DNA of 47,500 bases from Symbiodinium natans (GCA_905221605.1 CAJNDS010002601.1:641544-689043), one strand, 5' to 3'. Counted from the first letter of the stretch, positions 10,560 through 21,533 are shown. Notes: a model not told the origin generated them from the sequence alone. Program-made: numbers and translations.

Positions 10560-10650
10560 AAACCGAAATCCCCTGTGGGTGGCGATCCAAGAAGCTCGAA
10601 GACGCCCAAGGGCCGCCCGACAGGCGAAGGGTCCTTCCCCACATCTTGGG
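10560..10650 (-). CDS. Weak exon candidate
   Basis: Minus frame PSQDVGKDPSPVGRPLGVFE then LLGSPPTG between CCCTAAA (left) and TTTAGGG (right) arrays. The plus strand is also open (NPLWVAIQEARRRPRAARQA). Confidence 0.3.
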
Positions 10651-10856
10651 ACGGTGTAGGGTTTAGGGTTTTAGGGTTCTAGGGCTGCTTAGGGTTCAGG
10701 GTTTTAGGGTTTTAGGGTTTTAGGGTTTTAGGGTTGTAGGGCTTAGGGTTTAGGGTTTAGGGTTTAGGGTTTAGGGTTTAGGGTTTAGTGTTCAGGGACA
10801 AACATCTTCTGCACTCACAAAACTGCAGGCAGCAAAAGAAATCTGCAGCTGAGAGT

Positions 10857-10970
10857 AGGGTTTAGGGTTTAGGGTTTAGGGTTTAGGGTTTAGGGTTTAG
10901 GGTTTAGGGTTTAGGGTTTAGGGTTTAGGGTTTAGGGTTTAGGGTTTAGGGTTTAGGGTTTAGGATTTAG
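10857..10970 (+). repeat. (TTTAGGG) array
   Basis: About 16 near-perfect units. Confidence 0.95.
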
Positions 10971-11104
10971 GGCTTAAGGCCCCGGAGTCGGTGTCTTGTA
11001 GGACTTTTGTGGGGGACGAAAAGCTACATCGGGGAGGGGGCGAGTGTCCGACACTGGTTTAGGGTTTAGGGTTTAGGGTTTAGGTTTTTAGGGTTTAGGG
11101 TCTA

Positions 11105-11205
11105 GAATCCAGGAACATGTGTGGCCGCTCTCCAAGCCAAAGCCCCTGGCAGGATTGGGGGGTGAGCCAGTATACCGGCCTGCTTGTCAATCACCTTCGA
11201 AACCC
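11105..11205 (-). CDS. Weak exon candidate
   Basis: Minus frame KVIDKQAGILAHPPILPGAL then AWRAATHVPGF and a stop. Open and of plausible composition, but the array setting is that of an intron interior. Confidence 0.25.
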
Positions 11206-11345
11206 TAAACCCCAAACCTAGACCCTAAACCCTAAACCCTAAACCCCAAAATCACATTGGAGACCCAGTTGAGGCGATGCTGGTAATTGTTCAGTCCGAC
11301 GGAGGACGTCCATGTCCAGCGCGCTGCCAATGGAAAAGCTGATCT

Positions 11346-11452
11346 ACTATTTGCTTAAGAACCCCAAAAGAATTTTAAAAAAACAATAATCCCTACATTG
11401 CCCCTGTAAGGAAGAGTATTGTTTATATTTTAGGGGGTTCTTAAGCAACTAG
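11346..11452. mobile_element. Palindromic element, single copy here
   Basis: CTACTATTTGCTTAAGAACCCC at the left is inverted at the right as GGGGTTCTTAAGCAACTAGTAG (20 or more paired positions). AT-rich centre. Confidence 0.6.
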
Positions 11453-12079
11453 TAGTTTTGTTTCGCTCTTGTCCGAAGAGCTCTTCACACCAAGATGCAA
11501 CTTTCAGGCCACCAGTATGGAGAGCCGACTTGTGATTAAAACACAACCTTAAACCCTAAACCCTAAACCCTAAACCCTAAACCCTAAACCCTAAACCCTA
11601 AACCCTAAACGGACCGAATACCGAATCTGCACGCAGTGCATGCCATCGACTAGTTCGAGGCTCAAGTGGAATCAAGCGGTCTGGGAGTGAACGGCTTCGA
11701 TTTTTTTCTAGAGCGGGTTCACAAACCCTAAACCCTAAACCCTAAACCCTAAACCCTAAACTCTAAACCCTAAACCCTAAACCTTAAACCCTAAACCCTA
11801 AACCTTAAACGGACCGAAAACCGAAAAGACCTCAGGACCCTGCGACTGTAAGGATCTTGCCACTGCAGCACCGAGGGCGAGGCTTCTCAAAGAAGTGGCC
11901 CTACTCACGGTTGTGGGTTTCGTACTTCGAAACCCTAAACCCTAAACCCTAAACCCTAGACTCTGTATTTGGGTGGTTGTCTCTTGTTGGGTCCCCTATA
12001 TAGTATGGTGCCCTTGCAAATACGGACCCGCAAAAGGGACCCCCCAAAATAGAGAGCTACCCCACGAGGGGGGAGGGGA

Positions 12080-12240
12080 GGGTTCAGGGTTCAGGGTTCA
12101 GGGTTCAGGGTTCAGGCTTCAGGGTTCAGGGTTCAGGGTTTAGGGTTTGGGGTTTAGGGTTTAGGGTTTAGGATTTCGGGTTTAGGGTTTAGGGCTTAGG
12201 GTTTAGGATTTCGGGTTTGGGGTTTAGGGTTTAGGGTTTT
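12080..12240 (+). repeat. Variant array TTCAGGG passing into TTTAGGG
   Basis: Eight TTCAGGG units, then TTTAGGG with TTTCGGG variants. Confidence 0.9.
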
Positions 12241-12241
12241 C

Positions 12242-12306
12242 AGGTCGAGGATGGGCTCCGGCAGCGCATGGGCGGCCAGCGTGCGGAGAAGTGCCTTCGA
12301 CTGCTC
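12242..12306 (-). CDS. Exon candidate of an unidentified minus-strand gene
   Basis: EQSKALLRTLAAHALPEPIL then D and two bases, almost only G/C third positions. Acceptor CGGCCCAG|G, donor GACCT|GAAAAC (GA type). Probably the same gene as the island at 13203-13277; no family recognised. Confidence 0.5.
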
Positions 12307-12609
12307 CTGGGCCGGTCATGCAACCCCCAGACCCTCAACAAGGTTTAGGGTTTAGGGTTTAGGGTTTAGGGTTTAGGGTTTAGGGTTAGGGTTAGTCAAC
12401 CCTAAACCCTAAACCTGAAACCCTAGACCCTCACATTGACACATCTTTGTGCCCTAAGCCCAGACAAGGCGCTGAGCAAAGGTTCGACAAATTTGTGGTT
12501 TGGCTCCCTAAACCCTAAACCCTAAACACCCACCGAAGGAGCCTCCAGTAAGGCCCCCCCCCCCCCCCCCCCCCCCGATCCTGAAACCAGAAGGGCCCCA
12601 GGAACCACG

Positions 12610-12806
12610 CTAAACCCTAAACCCTAAACCCTAAACCCTAAACCCTAGACCCTAAACCCTAAACCCTAAACCCTAAATAAACCCTAAACCCTAAACCCTA
12701 AACCCTAAACCCCTAACCCCTAACCCCTAACCCCTAAACCCTAAACCCTAAACCCTAAACCCTAAACCCTAAACCCTAAACCCTAAACCCTAAACCCTAA
12801 ACCTAA
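12610..12806 (-). repeat. (CCCTAAA) array with CCCCTAA block
   Basis: About 27 units; a block of CCCCTAA variants at 12710-12740. A C-run of about 29 lies just left (12548-12576). Confidence 0.95.
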
Positions 12807-13202
12807 CGAGGACCCTGATAGACCTGAGGCTTCTGGTGTTTTGCCCATCTGGGCTTTGGAGGATCGGATGGCAAACTGAAAGAATCACAACCAGGAGACC
12901 CCTTGCAGGGAGTGAACGGGGGGGTAGATCCCTAAACCCTAAACCCCACACCCTAAACCCTAAACCCTAAACCCTAAACCCTAAACCCTAAACCCTAAAC
13001 CACACACCCTAAACCCTAAATAGTATGAGGGGGAGCATCCCAACTCTAACTCTAAACCCTAAACCCTAAAACGCTATAACCCGAAACCCTCAGTACAGGG
13101 GCTCTAGAGGGTCCAGTAGCATTTCGGCTCAACAGGGTTTCGGGTTTAGGGTCTAGGGTTTAGGGTTTGGGGTGTGGGGTTTAGGGATGCCAGTGGCCTG
13201 GC

Positions 13203-13277
13203 CTCGGTGATATAGTTCCCGAGAACCCACCGGAATGCTTCCAAAGCATCGCTGGTGCTGACCTGGCCGATATAAAG
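13203..13277 (-). CDS. Exon candidate of an unidentified minus-strand gene
   Basis: 75-nt phase-0 frame LYIGQVSTSDALEAFRWVLG then NYITE, acceptor CGAAAG|C, donor GAG|GC. Helical, well-balanced composition unlike the junk frames around it. It lies 3' of the RCC1-like gene on the same strand, so it belongs to the next gene downstream. No family recognised. Confidence 0.5.
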
Positions 13278-14067
13278 CTTTCGAGGTCCCCTGACAATGC
13301 ATTGACAGAGGGGGGCCTGCTTAGATGTACTTTGGGCTTTGGGTGCAGTGGCCGAAAACTTTACATGTGGATTAGGGTTTAGGGTTTAGGGTTTAGGGTA
13401 TGGATCAAAGAAACAACGGTGGCAGTTGCTGTAAGCTCGAAGCTGAGACAACCCGATGCAGAAACGTCAAAGTGCAAAGCCCAATGACCCCGAACACGTA
13501 TAGGGTTTAGGGTTTAGGGTTTAGGGTTTAGGGTTTAGGGTTTAGGGTTTAGGGTTTAGGGTTTAGGGTGCAGGGCTTGGTCCCAGTGTGAGCTACAGCA
13601 ATGCTGGAACCCCTCATAAGCCCCACGCGCTATACCGGATCATGAGGTACATCCACTGAGTCTTACTTCATACGAGCACAGGGGACAAACCCCGTTTGGG
13701 AGAAAACCCTGTGCCGCGGGAACAGTGCGACTCGATGCGCGAAACACTACTGGCACTCCGAGATTGCTTAGGACGATCAGCCATGGAAAGAAACCAGAGA
13801 GGACTGGCTATACCTGGCCCGGGCTGAAGGCCACACGGCAGCGTGGGGTTTAGGGAGCCGGCTGTATGACTCATGAATTGGCACAGCTGATCAGCAACGA
13901 GGCCGGAACTGAACTATCCATCAACTCACACACCAAGCATTAGCCCCCGGGGGGGGCGATCGTGCTCGCTGCTACCCTCAAGATTCCCAACAGGTTTGCA
14001 GCGATAAGTTGAATAACCTGCAGTCAGTTACATGTGTGCAGCCTGAGGAAACATTTTGGAAACTTCC

Positions 14068-15750
14068 TCAAAGATGTAAGAGCTGATCATGGATCGCAGA
14101 ACTATCAGCAGCACAATCTGCATCGACCGAGGAAACTACTGATCCATCTGCCAGGATCGCAGCAGAACTATCACCACCACGATCTGCATCCCCCCAGGTA
14201 ACTACTGATCCATCTGCCAGGATCGCAGCAAATGCATAATATGTGGCCTGAATCTGCTGAACACCTCTCAGCTGACCTTGGACGGCAGAACTATCACCAC
14301 CACGATCTGCATCGCCCCAGGTAACTACTGATCCATCTGCCAGCATCGCAGCAAATGCATGAGGTGTGGCCTGAATCTGCTGAACACCTCTCAGCTGACC
14401 TTGGACGGCAGAACTATCACCACCAGAACCTGCATTGCCCCAGGTCACTACTGATCCATCTGCCAGGATCGCAGCAAATGCATAATATGTGGCCTGAATC
14501 TGCTGAACACCTCTCAGCTGACCTTGGACGGCAGAACTATCACCACCACGATCTGCATCGCCCCAGGTAACTACTGATCCATCTGCCAGCATCGCAGCAA
14601 ATGCATGAGGTGTGGCCTGAATCTGCTGAACACCTCTCAGCTGACCTTGGACGGCAGAACTATCACCACCAGAACCTGCATTGCCCCAGGTCACTACTGA
14701 TCCATCTGCCAGGATCGCAGCAAATGCACAACTTGTGGCCTGAATCTGCTGAACATCTCTGAGTTGATCTTGGACAGCAGAACAATCACCACAAAGACGT
14801 GCGTCGCCCCAGGCAACCACTGATCCATCTGCCAGGATCGCAGCAAATGCATAATATGTGGCCTGAATCTGCTGAACACCTCTCAGCTGACCTTGGACGG
14901 CAGAACTATCACCACCACGATCTGCATCGCCCCAGGTAACTACTGATCCATCTGCCAGCATCGCAGCAAATGCATGAGGTGTGGCCTGAATCTGCTGAAC
15001 ACCTCTCAGCTGACCTTGGACGGCAGAACTATCACCACCAGAACCTGCATTGCCCCAGGTCACTACTGATCCATCTGCCAGGATCGCAGCAAATGCACAA
15101 CTTGTGGCCTGAATCTGCTGAACATCTCTGAGTTGATCTTGGACAGCAGAACAATCACCACAAAGACGTGCGTCGCCCCAGGCAACCACTGATCCATCTG
15201 CCAGGATCGCAGCAAATGCATAATATGTGGCCTGAATCTGCTGAACACCTCTCAGCTGACCTTGGACGGCAGAACTATCACCACCACGATCTGCATCGCC
15301 CCAGGTAACTACTGATCCATCTGCCAGGATCGCAGCAAATGCAGCTTTTGTGGCCTGAATCTGCTGAACATCTCTGAGTTGATTTTGGACGGCAGAGTTG
15401 TCACTACCGCCGCTTTTCCCTTTCCGGTTCCCTTTCCCTTTGCCTTTGCCTCTGCCCCATGTGATGACCTTGTCACCTCCACGGCAGCAGACAGCAAATG
15501 CTGCTGTTGTAGAAGCAATGTGTGGTTGTTGGGCAATTGCTGTCAGGCGGTCTCCATTTCGAAGTCCAGCAGCTTCCAAGGACTGCCCCATGTCACTCAG
15601 GGCATGTCCCTCGGCAGTGACAAGCTTCAGGAAACCTTTTCCAAGAGACTGTTGGCTAAGAAGTTTCAAGTCTCCAACCGTAGAGAGCTGGGGAACTGCT
15701 AGGCTTGTCCCATTTCCGCTAGGCCAAGCAACGTGAATCTCAACCTGCAT
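14068..15750 (-). CDS. RCC1-like repeat protein with ubiquitin-like N-terminus
   Basis: A 560-residue uninterrupted frame, the only long gene here without visible introns. Residues 1-75 look ubiquitin-like (VGDLKLLSQQSLGKGFLKLV, ending GDRLTAIAQQ). Residues 85-140 are a divergent first repeat with a basic GKGKGKGNRKGK insert. Residues 141-509 (14224-15330) are nine exact-length 41-residue units with core ILADGSVVTWGDADRGGDSS and VQQIQAT, which resemble RCC1/regulator-of-chromosome-condensation beta-propeller blades. A truncated unit and a degraded one follow before the stop. Such proteins are abundant in Symbiodinium-type genomes, often annotated as HERC- or RCC1-like; the role is unknown, and binding to a GTPase or ubiquitin pathway is only inferred from the fold. 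The start is the first Met of a frame with an in-register ubiquitin-like fold. Confidence 0.9.
   Translation of the reverse strand: MQVEIHVAWPSGNGTSLAVPQLSTVGDLKLLSQQSLGKGFLKLVTAEGHALSDMGQSLEAAGLRNGDRLTAIAQQPHIASTTAAFAVCCRGGDKVITWGRGKGKGKGNRKGKSGGSDNSAVQNQLRDVQQIQATKAAFAAILADGSVVTWGDADRGGDSSAVQGQLRGVQQIQATYYAFAAILADGSVVAWGDARLCGDCSAVQDQLRDVQQIQATSCAFAAILADGSVVTWGNAGSGGDSSAVQGQLRGVQQIQATPHAFAAMLADGSVVTWGDADRGGDSSAVQGQLRGVQQIQATYYAFAAILADGSVVAWGDARLCGDCSAVQDQLRDVQQIQATSCAFAAILADGSVVTWGNAGSGGDSSAVQGQLRGVQQIQATPHAFAAMLADGSVVTWGDADRGGDSSAVQGQLRGVQQIQATYYAFAAILADGSVVTWGNAGSGGDSSAVQGQLRGVQQIQATPHAFAAMLADGSVVTWGDADRGGDSSAVQGQLRGVQQIQATYYAFAAILADGSVVTWGDADRGGDSSAAILADGSVVSSVDADCAADSSAIHDQLLHL
14224..15330 (-). 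repeat. 123-bp coding tandem repeat, 9 units, with a 369-bp higher-order unit
   Basis: Three blade types (DADRGGD, DARLCGD, NAGSGGD) alternate. Units 2-4 and 5-7 form a 369-bp block duplicated head to tail; 14694-14879 and 15063-15248 encode identical shadow peptides in another frame, showing near-identity at the DNA level. A two-type 246-bp pattern follows. Confidence 0.9.
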
Positions 15751-17073
15751 GGGTTCCTGATATCAGATTTGTTTCAAATCAAAGCATCCAAGCCATCCGA
15801 AGAGTGCCATCGACGCCAAGAAATCTTGAGCCAAATATGTGCAGAATTCGTGATCTATACATGATGGTCCCGTTTTGTTGGTACAAGCCGGCACCTTAGT
15901 TTAGAGAAGCGGCCATGCTACGCGGTTTCATCGAGCGTCCTTCAACTTCCAAGCACAGCAACTTGAGAGATTCAAGTTACTAAGTGTTGAAGCGTTTTGG
16001 GCAAACCTGTGGACCCCTTCTGCATCTGGATGCTCAGTCAGGATAAAGACACCCCAATGAAACCACAGCCCGTAGAGGCCAGTAGTAGTCTTTGTCTGCT
16101 GTCCCCCCAAACGACAAACGCATCAATCTTTAACCCATAAGGGTTTAGGGTTTAAGGTTTAGGGTTTAGGGTTTATGAAACTATCTCGAAAGCCCCCAAA
16201 AACCTAAACCCTCCATCGGCGTCAAATCTCTAGGTCGACTTGGTTGCGCTACTTGCGGTGAGGAGATTTTATACGGAGTCTTAGACCAAATTAGGGTGTA
16301 CGAAAATAGGGAACCCCTAACATAGACACCAAGTAGTAGGATTCCCTTACAAGAAAACCCCCAAGAAGGTGCCCCTATTTTCAAGAACCCTCAAATAGGC
16401 ATAGGGTTTAGGGTTTAGGGTTTAGGGATACTCGCCTGAACCTTGAGCCCTGCAGTGCTCATCTACCACTACTTCTTTGGCCCTAAAACCGACACCCCCA
16501 CCCCACTAAACCCGAATCCCTCTGAACCTCGCTAAGCCCCCGTGAGCCCCGGCACTGAACTGGCACCAGACACCGAAACCCTTCCCCGCAAGCAGCCACA
16601 AAGCCCCAAAACAACCCTCAGGGTTAGGGGTTTGGGGTTTACATGGGGTTTGGGTTTAGGGCCTTGGCATCGGACTTGGGAGTTTAGGGTTTCGGGGCTC
16701 AGGGTTTACACAGGGTTGAGGGGTTTAGGGTTGTGGGGTTTGGGGCTTTCAGAGGGCTTAGGATTTGGAGGTTTAGAGTTTAGGGTTTCGGGGCTTAGTG
16801 GGTACTAGGGTGTGTCACACCACCCACGCAGGCGCGTGTTGCGGTGTGCACTTAAGTACTTCAGGTTCACTCTCCTTCCCGGCCACCCCACCCAGTGTAT
16901 GACCTTGGTCGGGTTTAGGGGCGTTTTACATACTCGCATCTTGCTTGAACTTCCAACCTTCAAGCCCTCATTTCCTTTCACCCTCGAGTCTGGTCGGCCT
17001 CGAAGAACAAAACCTGGATCACTGCAGCCCATACCCCTCGAAGACCTTAAGGAACCCCACACCCTGAAAGCCC
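15751..17073. other. Intergenic stretch upstream of the RCC1-like gene
   Basis: Mostly unique sequence with few arrays. Short frames exist at 15928-16110 (-) and 16812-17090 (+), neither with homology. No promoter motif recognised, which is usual for dinoflagellates. An AG 6 nt before the ATG (GATATCAG) could accept a spliced leader, but this is a guess. Confidence 0.4.
16296..16392. mobile_element. Palindromic element, family E (diverged)
   Basis: ACGAAAATAGGGAACCCCTA to AGGTGCCCCTATTTTCAAGA. No coding. Confidence 0.45.
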
Positions 17074-17134
17074 TGAACCCTAAACCCTAAACCCTAAACC
17101 CTAAACCCTAAACTCTAAACCCTAAACCCTAAAC

Positions 17135-17225
17135 ATCTTCAAACCCTTGAGCCTGTAAGCCAACCCGCCCACCTGTCCGTCCTCACCACCCAAGAAGCCC
17201 TCCAGCTCCTGTCTTTGGGCGCTTG
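17135..17225 (-). CDS. Exon candidate, strand unsure
   Basis: Minus: ELEGFLGGEDGQ between AAAGACAG|G and CAG|GTGGGC. Plus: a frame ending ALQLLSLGA and TGA. Both look coding; minus is preferred because all assigned genes are minus. Exon-type array setting. Confidence 0.35.
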
Positions 17226-17607
17226 AGAGAATAGGGTTTAGGGTTTAGGATTTAGGGTTTAGGGTTTGGGGTTTAGGGTTTAGGGTTTAGGGTTTAGGAC
17301 TCTGCTTCTGGGCACGTGTGCTGCTTGTTGACTGTGTGCTTCCCAAAGCCCTATACTCCCCGAATCCCTAAACCCGAAACACCCAAGCCCGAAACCCCAA
17401 ACCCTGAGGGTTGGACAGGTTGAAACAGCTTTGGGTCTATGAGTTTAATGCTTCCTGTGGCTGGGCGTGGGGGACGTTGTTGTAATCAAGTGTACTTGAG
17501 GTTCAGGCTTTAGGGTTCAGGGTTTGAGGTTCTAGGGCTGGAGGTTCGGGTTTAGGGTCCTCGCGTTATAGGGTTTTAGGGTTACAGCCGCCTTCTGTTT
17601 GAGGTAC

Positions 17608-17674
17608 CTGCCGTGCTTTTGAAAGAAGCCGCATGATTGCAGGCTTGCATGAGGGCGTGTGCTCGGTCGGTCAT
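17608..17674 (-). CDS. First-exon candidate of an unidentified gene
   Basis: ATG at 17674-17672 opens MTDRAHALMQACNHAASFKS and TA, ending at CAG|GTACCT, a good GT donor, phase 1. A CCCTAAA-oriented (+) array lies upstream, as for the SGNH-2 first exon. Confidence 0.4.
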
Positions 17675-17736
17675 TGCAACTGCTCGACCTTCAACACTAA
17701 GCCCCTAGACCCCAAATCCTAAACCATAAGCCCCAA

Positions 17737-17844
17737 ACCTTAAACCCTAAACCCTAAACCCTAAACCCTAAACCCTAAACCCTAAACCTTAAACCCTAAA
17801 CCCTAAACCCTAAACCCTAAACCCTAAACCCTAAACCCTAAACC
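17737..17844 (-). repeat. (CCCTAAA) array
   Basis: About 15 units with two CCTTAAA variants. Confidence 0.95.
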
Positions 17845-18068
17845 CAGTGTTATGGACTCAGTGGCTCAGAGTTATGGGGTTTAGGGTTTAAACCCCCAAA
17901 GCCTCAACCCTGAAGTTGGCGAAAAACCACCCAAACTTTCCGAAGCACCACTAGACCCAAGAGGAACCTAGAAACAAAACGGGTCCCAAACCCTAAACCC
18001 TAAACCCTAAACCCTAAACCCTAAACCCTAAACCCTAAACCCTAAAACCAACCTCCCCTCCAGAAGGC

Positions 18069-18131
18069 CTCCAGAGATCCGGCGTCGCCTTTGAGCGCCA
18101 GCAGCCGCCCGTAGAACCGGCCCAGTAGCTC
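18069..18131 (-). CDS. Exon candidate, helical
   Basis: 63 nt starting ELLGRFYGRLLALKGDAGSL, G/C third positions throughout, acceptor CCTGAAG|G right at the array edge, donor GAG|GC, exon-type array setting. Two of the three plus frames have stops. Probably the same gene as the 20299-20379 exon. Confidence 0.55.
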
Positions 18132-18899
18132 CTTCAGGGTTTAGGGTTTAGGGTTTAGGGTCAGGGGCGAAAGGAGGGTGACATTTGTATGGGTTTAAAG
18201 GATTGAAGGGGTTTAGGGTTTAGGGTTTAGGGTTTAGGGTTTAGGGTTTAGGGTTTAGGGTTTAGGCATCCCTGTCCGCCGACCCTGGCGGCGTGTTGGA
18301 TAGGTTTCTAGAGGTGAAAACCTCCCTTTTTCCCTCCTTGCCCCCTTAAAACGCGGTGCCCCCCCCTCCCCCCCTGCCCCCCCAGCCCGCCCCCCCCCCC
18401 CCCCCCCCCCCCCCCCCTTCCCCCCTTCCTCCTTCCTGCTAACCCCCTCAAATCCAGCAAAAACTTAACCTGCACCTTAAACCCTAAACCCTAAGCCCTC
18501 CCACCCTTAACCCTAAGCCTGTGGTCGTTGGGCTGTCCTCGGTTTAGGCTTTCGGGGTTTAGGGTTCCGGTTTCGGTTTAGGCTTTACTTTGGGGTTTAG
18601 GGTTCGGCTTTAGGGCTGAGGCTTTAGGGTTTAGGCTGTAGGGTTTAGGGTTTCGGCTGTAGGGTTTAGGGTCGGGTTTGGGTTTCGGGTTTGGCGCCGG
18701 GGCACGCTGCGCCGCTTCAGCCCTGAACAATGCTCCGGCGGGGTCGGCGGCTTGAGCCGGAGGCTCTTAAATTTTGCGTGCGGACTCGTCCTTCTGCTCG
18801 CTGGGTTTTGGGGTCTTCACGCCAGCCCTGAACCCTAAACCCTAAACCCTAAACCTTAAGCCCTAAACCCTAAACCCTAAACCTGATCTTGTCGAGCCG

Positions 18900-19010
18900 C
18901 TTATGGTCTCCTCATTACGGGGACTCTGCCGTCAAAGATGACGACGTCGGTCTTCGAGAGCGCCGCCAACTCACCACCACCAACGCCGACCGCCATCCCC
19001 GCTATCCGTG
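18900..19010 (-). CDS. Exon candidate, unidentified
   Basis: Minus frame GGGELAALSKTDVVIFDGRV and PV. The strand-helix look of ALSKTDVVIFDG recalls the stretch before the phosphorylation Asp of P-type ATPases, but the following KTGT is not visible, so I do not name it. A plus frame is open as well. Confidence 0.35.
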
Positions 19011-19019
19011 AACTCTACC

Positions 19020-19103
19020 AAACCCTGAAAAACCATAAGCTTCCGACCCTAAACCCTAAACCCTAAACCTAAAACCCTAAACCCTGAAAAACCATAAGCT
19101 TCC
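19020..19103 (+). repeat. 25-bp direct duplication flanking a telomere-type tract
   Basis: AAACCCTGAAAAACCATAAG plus CTTCC at 19020-19044 and again at 19079-19103, with a CCCTAAA tract between. Confidence 0.85.
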
Positions 19104-19399
19104 CAGTCTCTGAAGCCACCACCCAACCTCTGGACACGCTTTATAATACTTTATCACGTAGCGACCACCTAACTCTCCGATACCCTCAACCCCAAGCATG
19201 AAAAATCCCAAAAAATGTGCTAAATCTAAGCCCTACACCCCCCAACCCCCAACCTCTACACCTCTGAACCGTAAATACATGCCACGAACTCCATCAAACC
19301 CCCTAAGCCCCCAACCTCCAGCCCTGAACCTTAAACCCCAAAAACTCGAAGACCTATATGAGCAGCCGCAAAAAATCTGATGTAAATGCTAATTAAAAA

Positions 19400-19825
19400 A
19401 TCGTGGGGTATCGTTATTTATTTTTTTTTTTTTGGGGGGGGGGGGCCTTATCGCTTTATGGGACTTTGGCTCAACGCTACTACGAAAACCTATCGCTTTA
19501 CTGCTTATGAGATCCTAAACCTGGAGCCCTCCCCTAATACACATAAATTCCTAAACCCGTTTCCTTTCTTTAGGACCTATAGACTAAAGAGTGAGAGTGC
19601 TCCTTTTCTAGGAGCTGGAGCTCTGGCTGCTCGAATCAGAAATCCAAATCCTAAACTTCGAACCCTCAACCTGGGCCAGGGCCTTTGCCCAGCTCTTCCG
19701 GTGGCCAAATGGGTATCGTAGGGGTATCGCTTTGAGTATCACTCTGGAATAAGACATTGTTGCAGAACGACTACTAGATTCAAGATTGAGGGTATCGCTT
19801 TTGGGGGGGGCCTATCGCTTTCCGA
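19400..19825 (+). repeat. Region with reiterated TATCGCTTT
   Basis: TATCGCTTT occurs five times (near 19449, 19491, 19725, 19793, 19812) plus two TATCG relatives, around an island whose plus frame (19573 on) follows a good pyrimidine-TTTAG acceptor and ends TAG at 19719-19721. Coding status is uncertain. Confidence 0.5.
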
Positions 19826-20298
19826 GGGTTTAGGCATGAACGTGGATTTTTATCTCCGCCACAAGAAACCTCCTGCAACGTAGTAAAAGTGGTCGCTCAT
19901 ATAACCCCGAAGCCGACCGAAGCCCACTTTTAGGGTTTAGGGTTTAGGGTTTAGGGTTTGGGGTTTAGGGTTTAGGGTTTAGGGTTTAGGGTTTCGGGCA
20001 ACCCTGAAGCCCTACACCCCCCTGAGCGCGCCTGGGAATGCTGAGATGTGTGCTTGAGGGCCATTTTACAGACATGCCCTTGCCCCTCAAACTGTAGGCC
20101 CACCCTTTTTTGAAGGGAAGGAGGGGATGAGGTACCATAGATCCTCCTATTCTAAACCCTTAGAGGGCTTTTAGAGGGTGCCTAACTCCCTCATTCCCTA
20201 CACCCTACACCCTACACCCTAAACCCTAAACCCTAAACCCTAAACCCTAAACCCTAAACCCTAAACCCTAAACCCTGAACCCTATCCCCTAGACCCGC

Positions 20299-20379
20299 CT
20301 CGGCCCATCGCTGGCCCTCTGCGTGACCTCCCACCACGGTGACGCGGAAGCGGCCCAGAAAGGCATGGTAGTCCACATC
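20299..20379 (-). CDS. Exon candidate with EF-hand C-terminal half
   Basis: 81 nt, DVDYHAFLGRFRVTVVGGHA then EGQRWAE, G/C third positions almost throughout, acceptor CGGGAAG|G, donor GAG|GC, between CCCTAAA (left) and TTTAGGG (right) arrays. VDYHAFLGRFRV is like the end of an EF-hand loop and its exiting helix as in EF-hand phosphatases; the first half would come from an upstream exon not found. Confidence 0.55.
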
Positions 20380-20390
20380 CTTCCCGAAAA

Positions 20391-21533
20391 GGTGGGCAAG
20401 CAAGGGTTTAGGGTTGTTGGGTCTCAAGGGAGTAACCCTAAACCCTAAACCCTAAACCCGAAACCCGAAACCCTAAACCCTAAACCTCAAACCCTAAACC
20501 CCAAACCCTATACCTTACAAACCCAAACCGAGGTCTAAGGCCTACAGCCACATAACGAAGCCCTCAACCCCAAAGCCCCAAAGCCCAAAAATCAAACCCG
20601 GAACCCCAAACGCCTGCAGCCTGAACCTTCCATGCTTCTCAAACGGAACCAGGGAGAAAACAAGCAAAAAGCAAAGATCAAGAAACTGCACCCTAAACCC
20701 TAAACCCTAAATCCTAAACCCTAAGCCCGAAACCCCGAAACCCAAGAAGGACTACGGCTGTGCTGTCCCTGAACCCTGAGCTCTCCACTCGAAGCTCAAA
20801 CTGCTTAGTTCGGGTTTCGGATGGCTTGAAGCATTAATACAGGCGTTCAGGGGACACAGGGGCCAATATAACTGAACCCTGAACCATCAAACCCTCAGAC
20901 CCTCAGACCCTCAACCCTGGAAACCCTGAAACCCTGAAACACTGAAACCCCGAAGACCCTGAACCAAAAACTCGAAAGCCTACACCGTTAATCCCGAAGA
21001 CCCTGAACGTAAACCCGGAAACCGTGAACCCTAAGTTCAGGCTGCTCAATGATAAAACTCAGCACCAAACCCTAAACCCTGAACCCTGAAGAGCTACACC
21101 CCCTCGCCCCCCCCCCCCCCCCCCCCCCCCCCCCCGCCAAAAAAAAAAAGAATTACCTGACAATTCGAGAGCCCAATAAGCCAGATAAGACTTCACCTAC
21201 AACCCTGATTAAATCCGAAACCCTAAGCCCTAAACGCTAAACCCTAAACCCTGAACCCTAAGCTCAAACCCCAAGAAGGCCTTGGTGTATCCATCCTTGA
21301 CACGAAGGCTCTTGCCTGGGGATTGCTTTGGGGGCTTAGGCTTTAGGGCTTGGGGTTTAGGGTTTAGGGCTTAGGGTTTAGGGTTTCAGGGCTTAAGTTT
21401 TTTATGGTTTCAGGGTTTAGGCTTTTGGGAGTTTTGGGAGTTTTGGGATTTTTGGGATTTTAGGGTTTGGGGTCAAGGGTTAGGGTTTAGGCTGGGCAGT
21501 GAATCAAAACCACAATATCCTGAACCCTGGTCA
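20391..21533. other. Non-coding stretch of degenerate CCCTAAA units
   Basis: Decayed CCCTGAA/CCCTAAA units, a C-run of about 30 at 21106-21135 and scattered unique bases. Nothing convincing; a plus frame at 20633-20690 (PEPSMLLKRNQGENKQKAKI) is noted only. Confidence 0.4.

Noticed and set aside
14355-15736. Several other-frame ORFs over the RCC1-like gene
   Set aside because: They are shadows of the 123-bp coding repeat.
18900-19010. P-type ATPase phosphorylation segment
   Set aside because: Only the residues before the Asp resemble it; KTGT was not found in any following exon.
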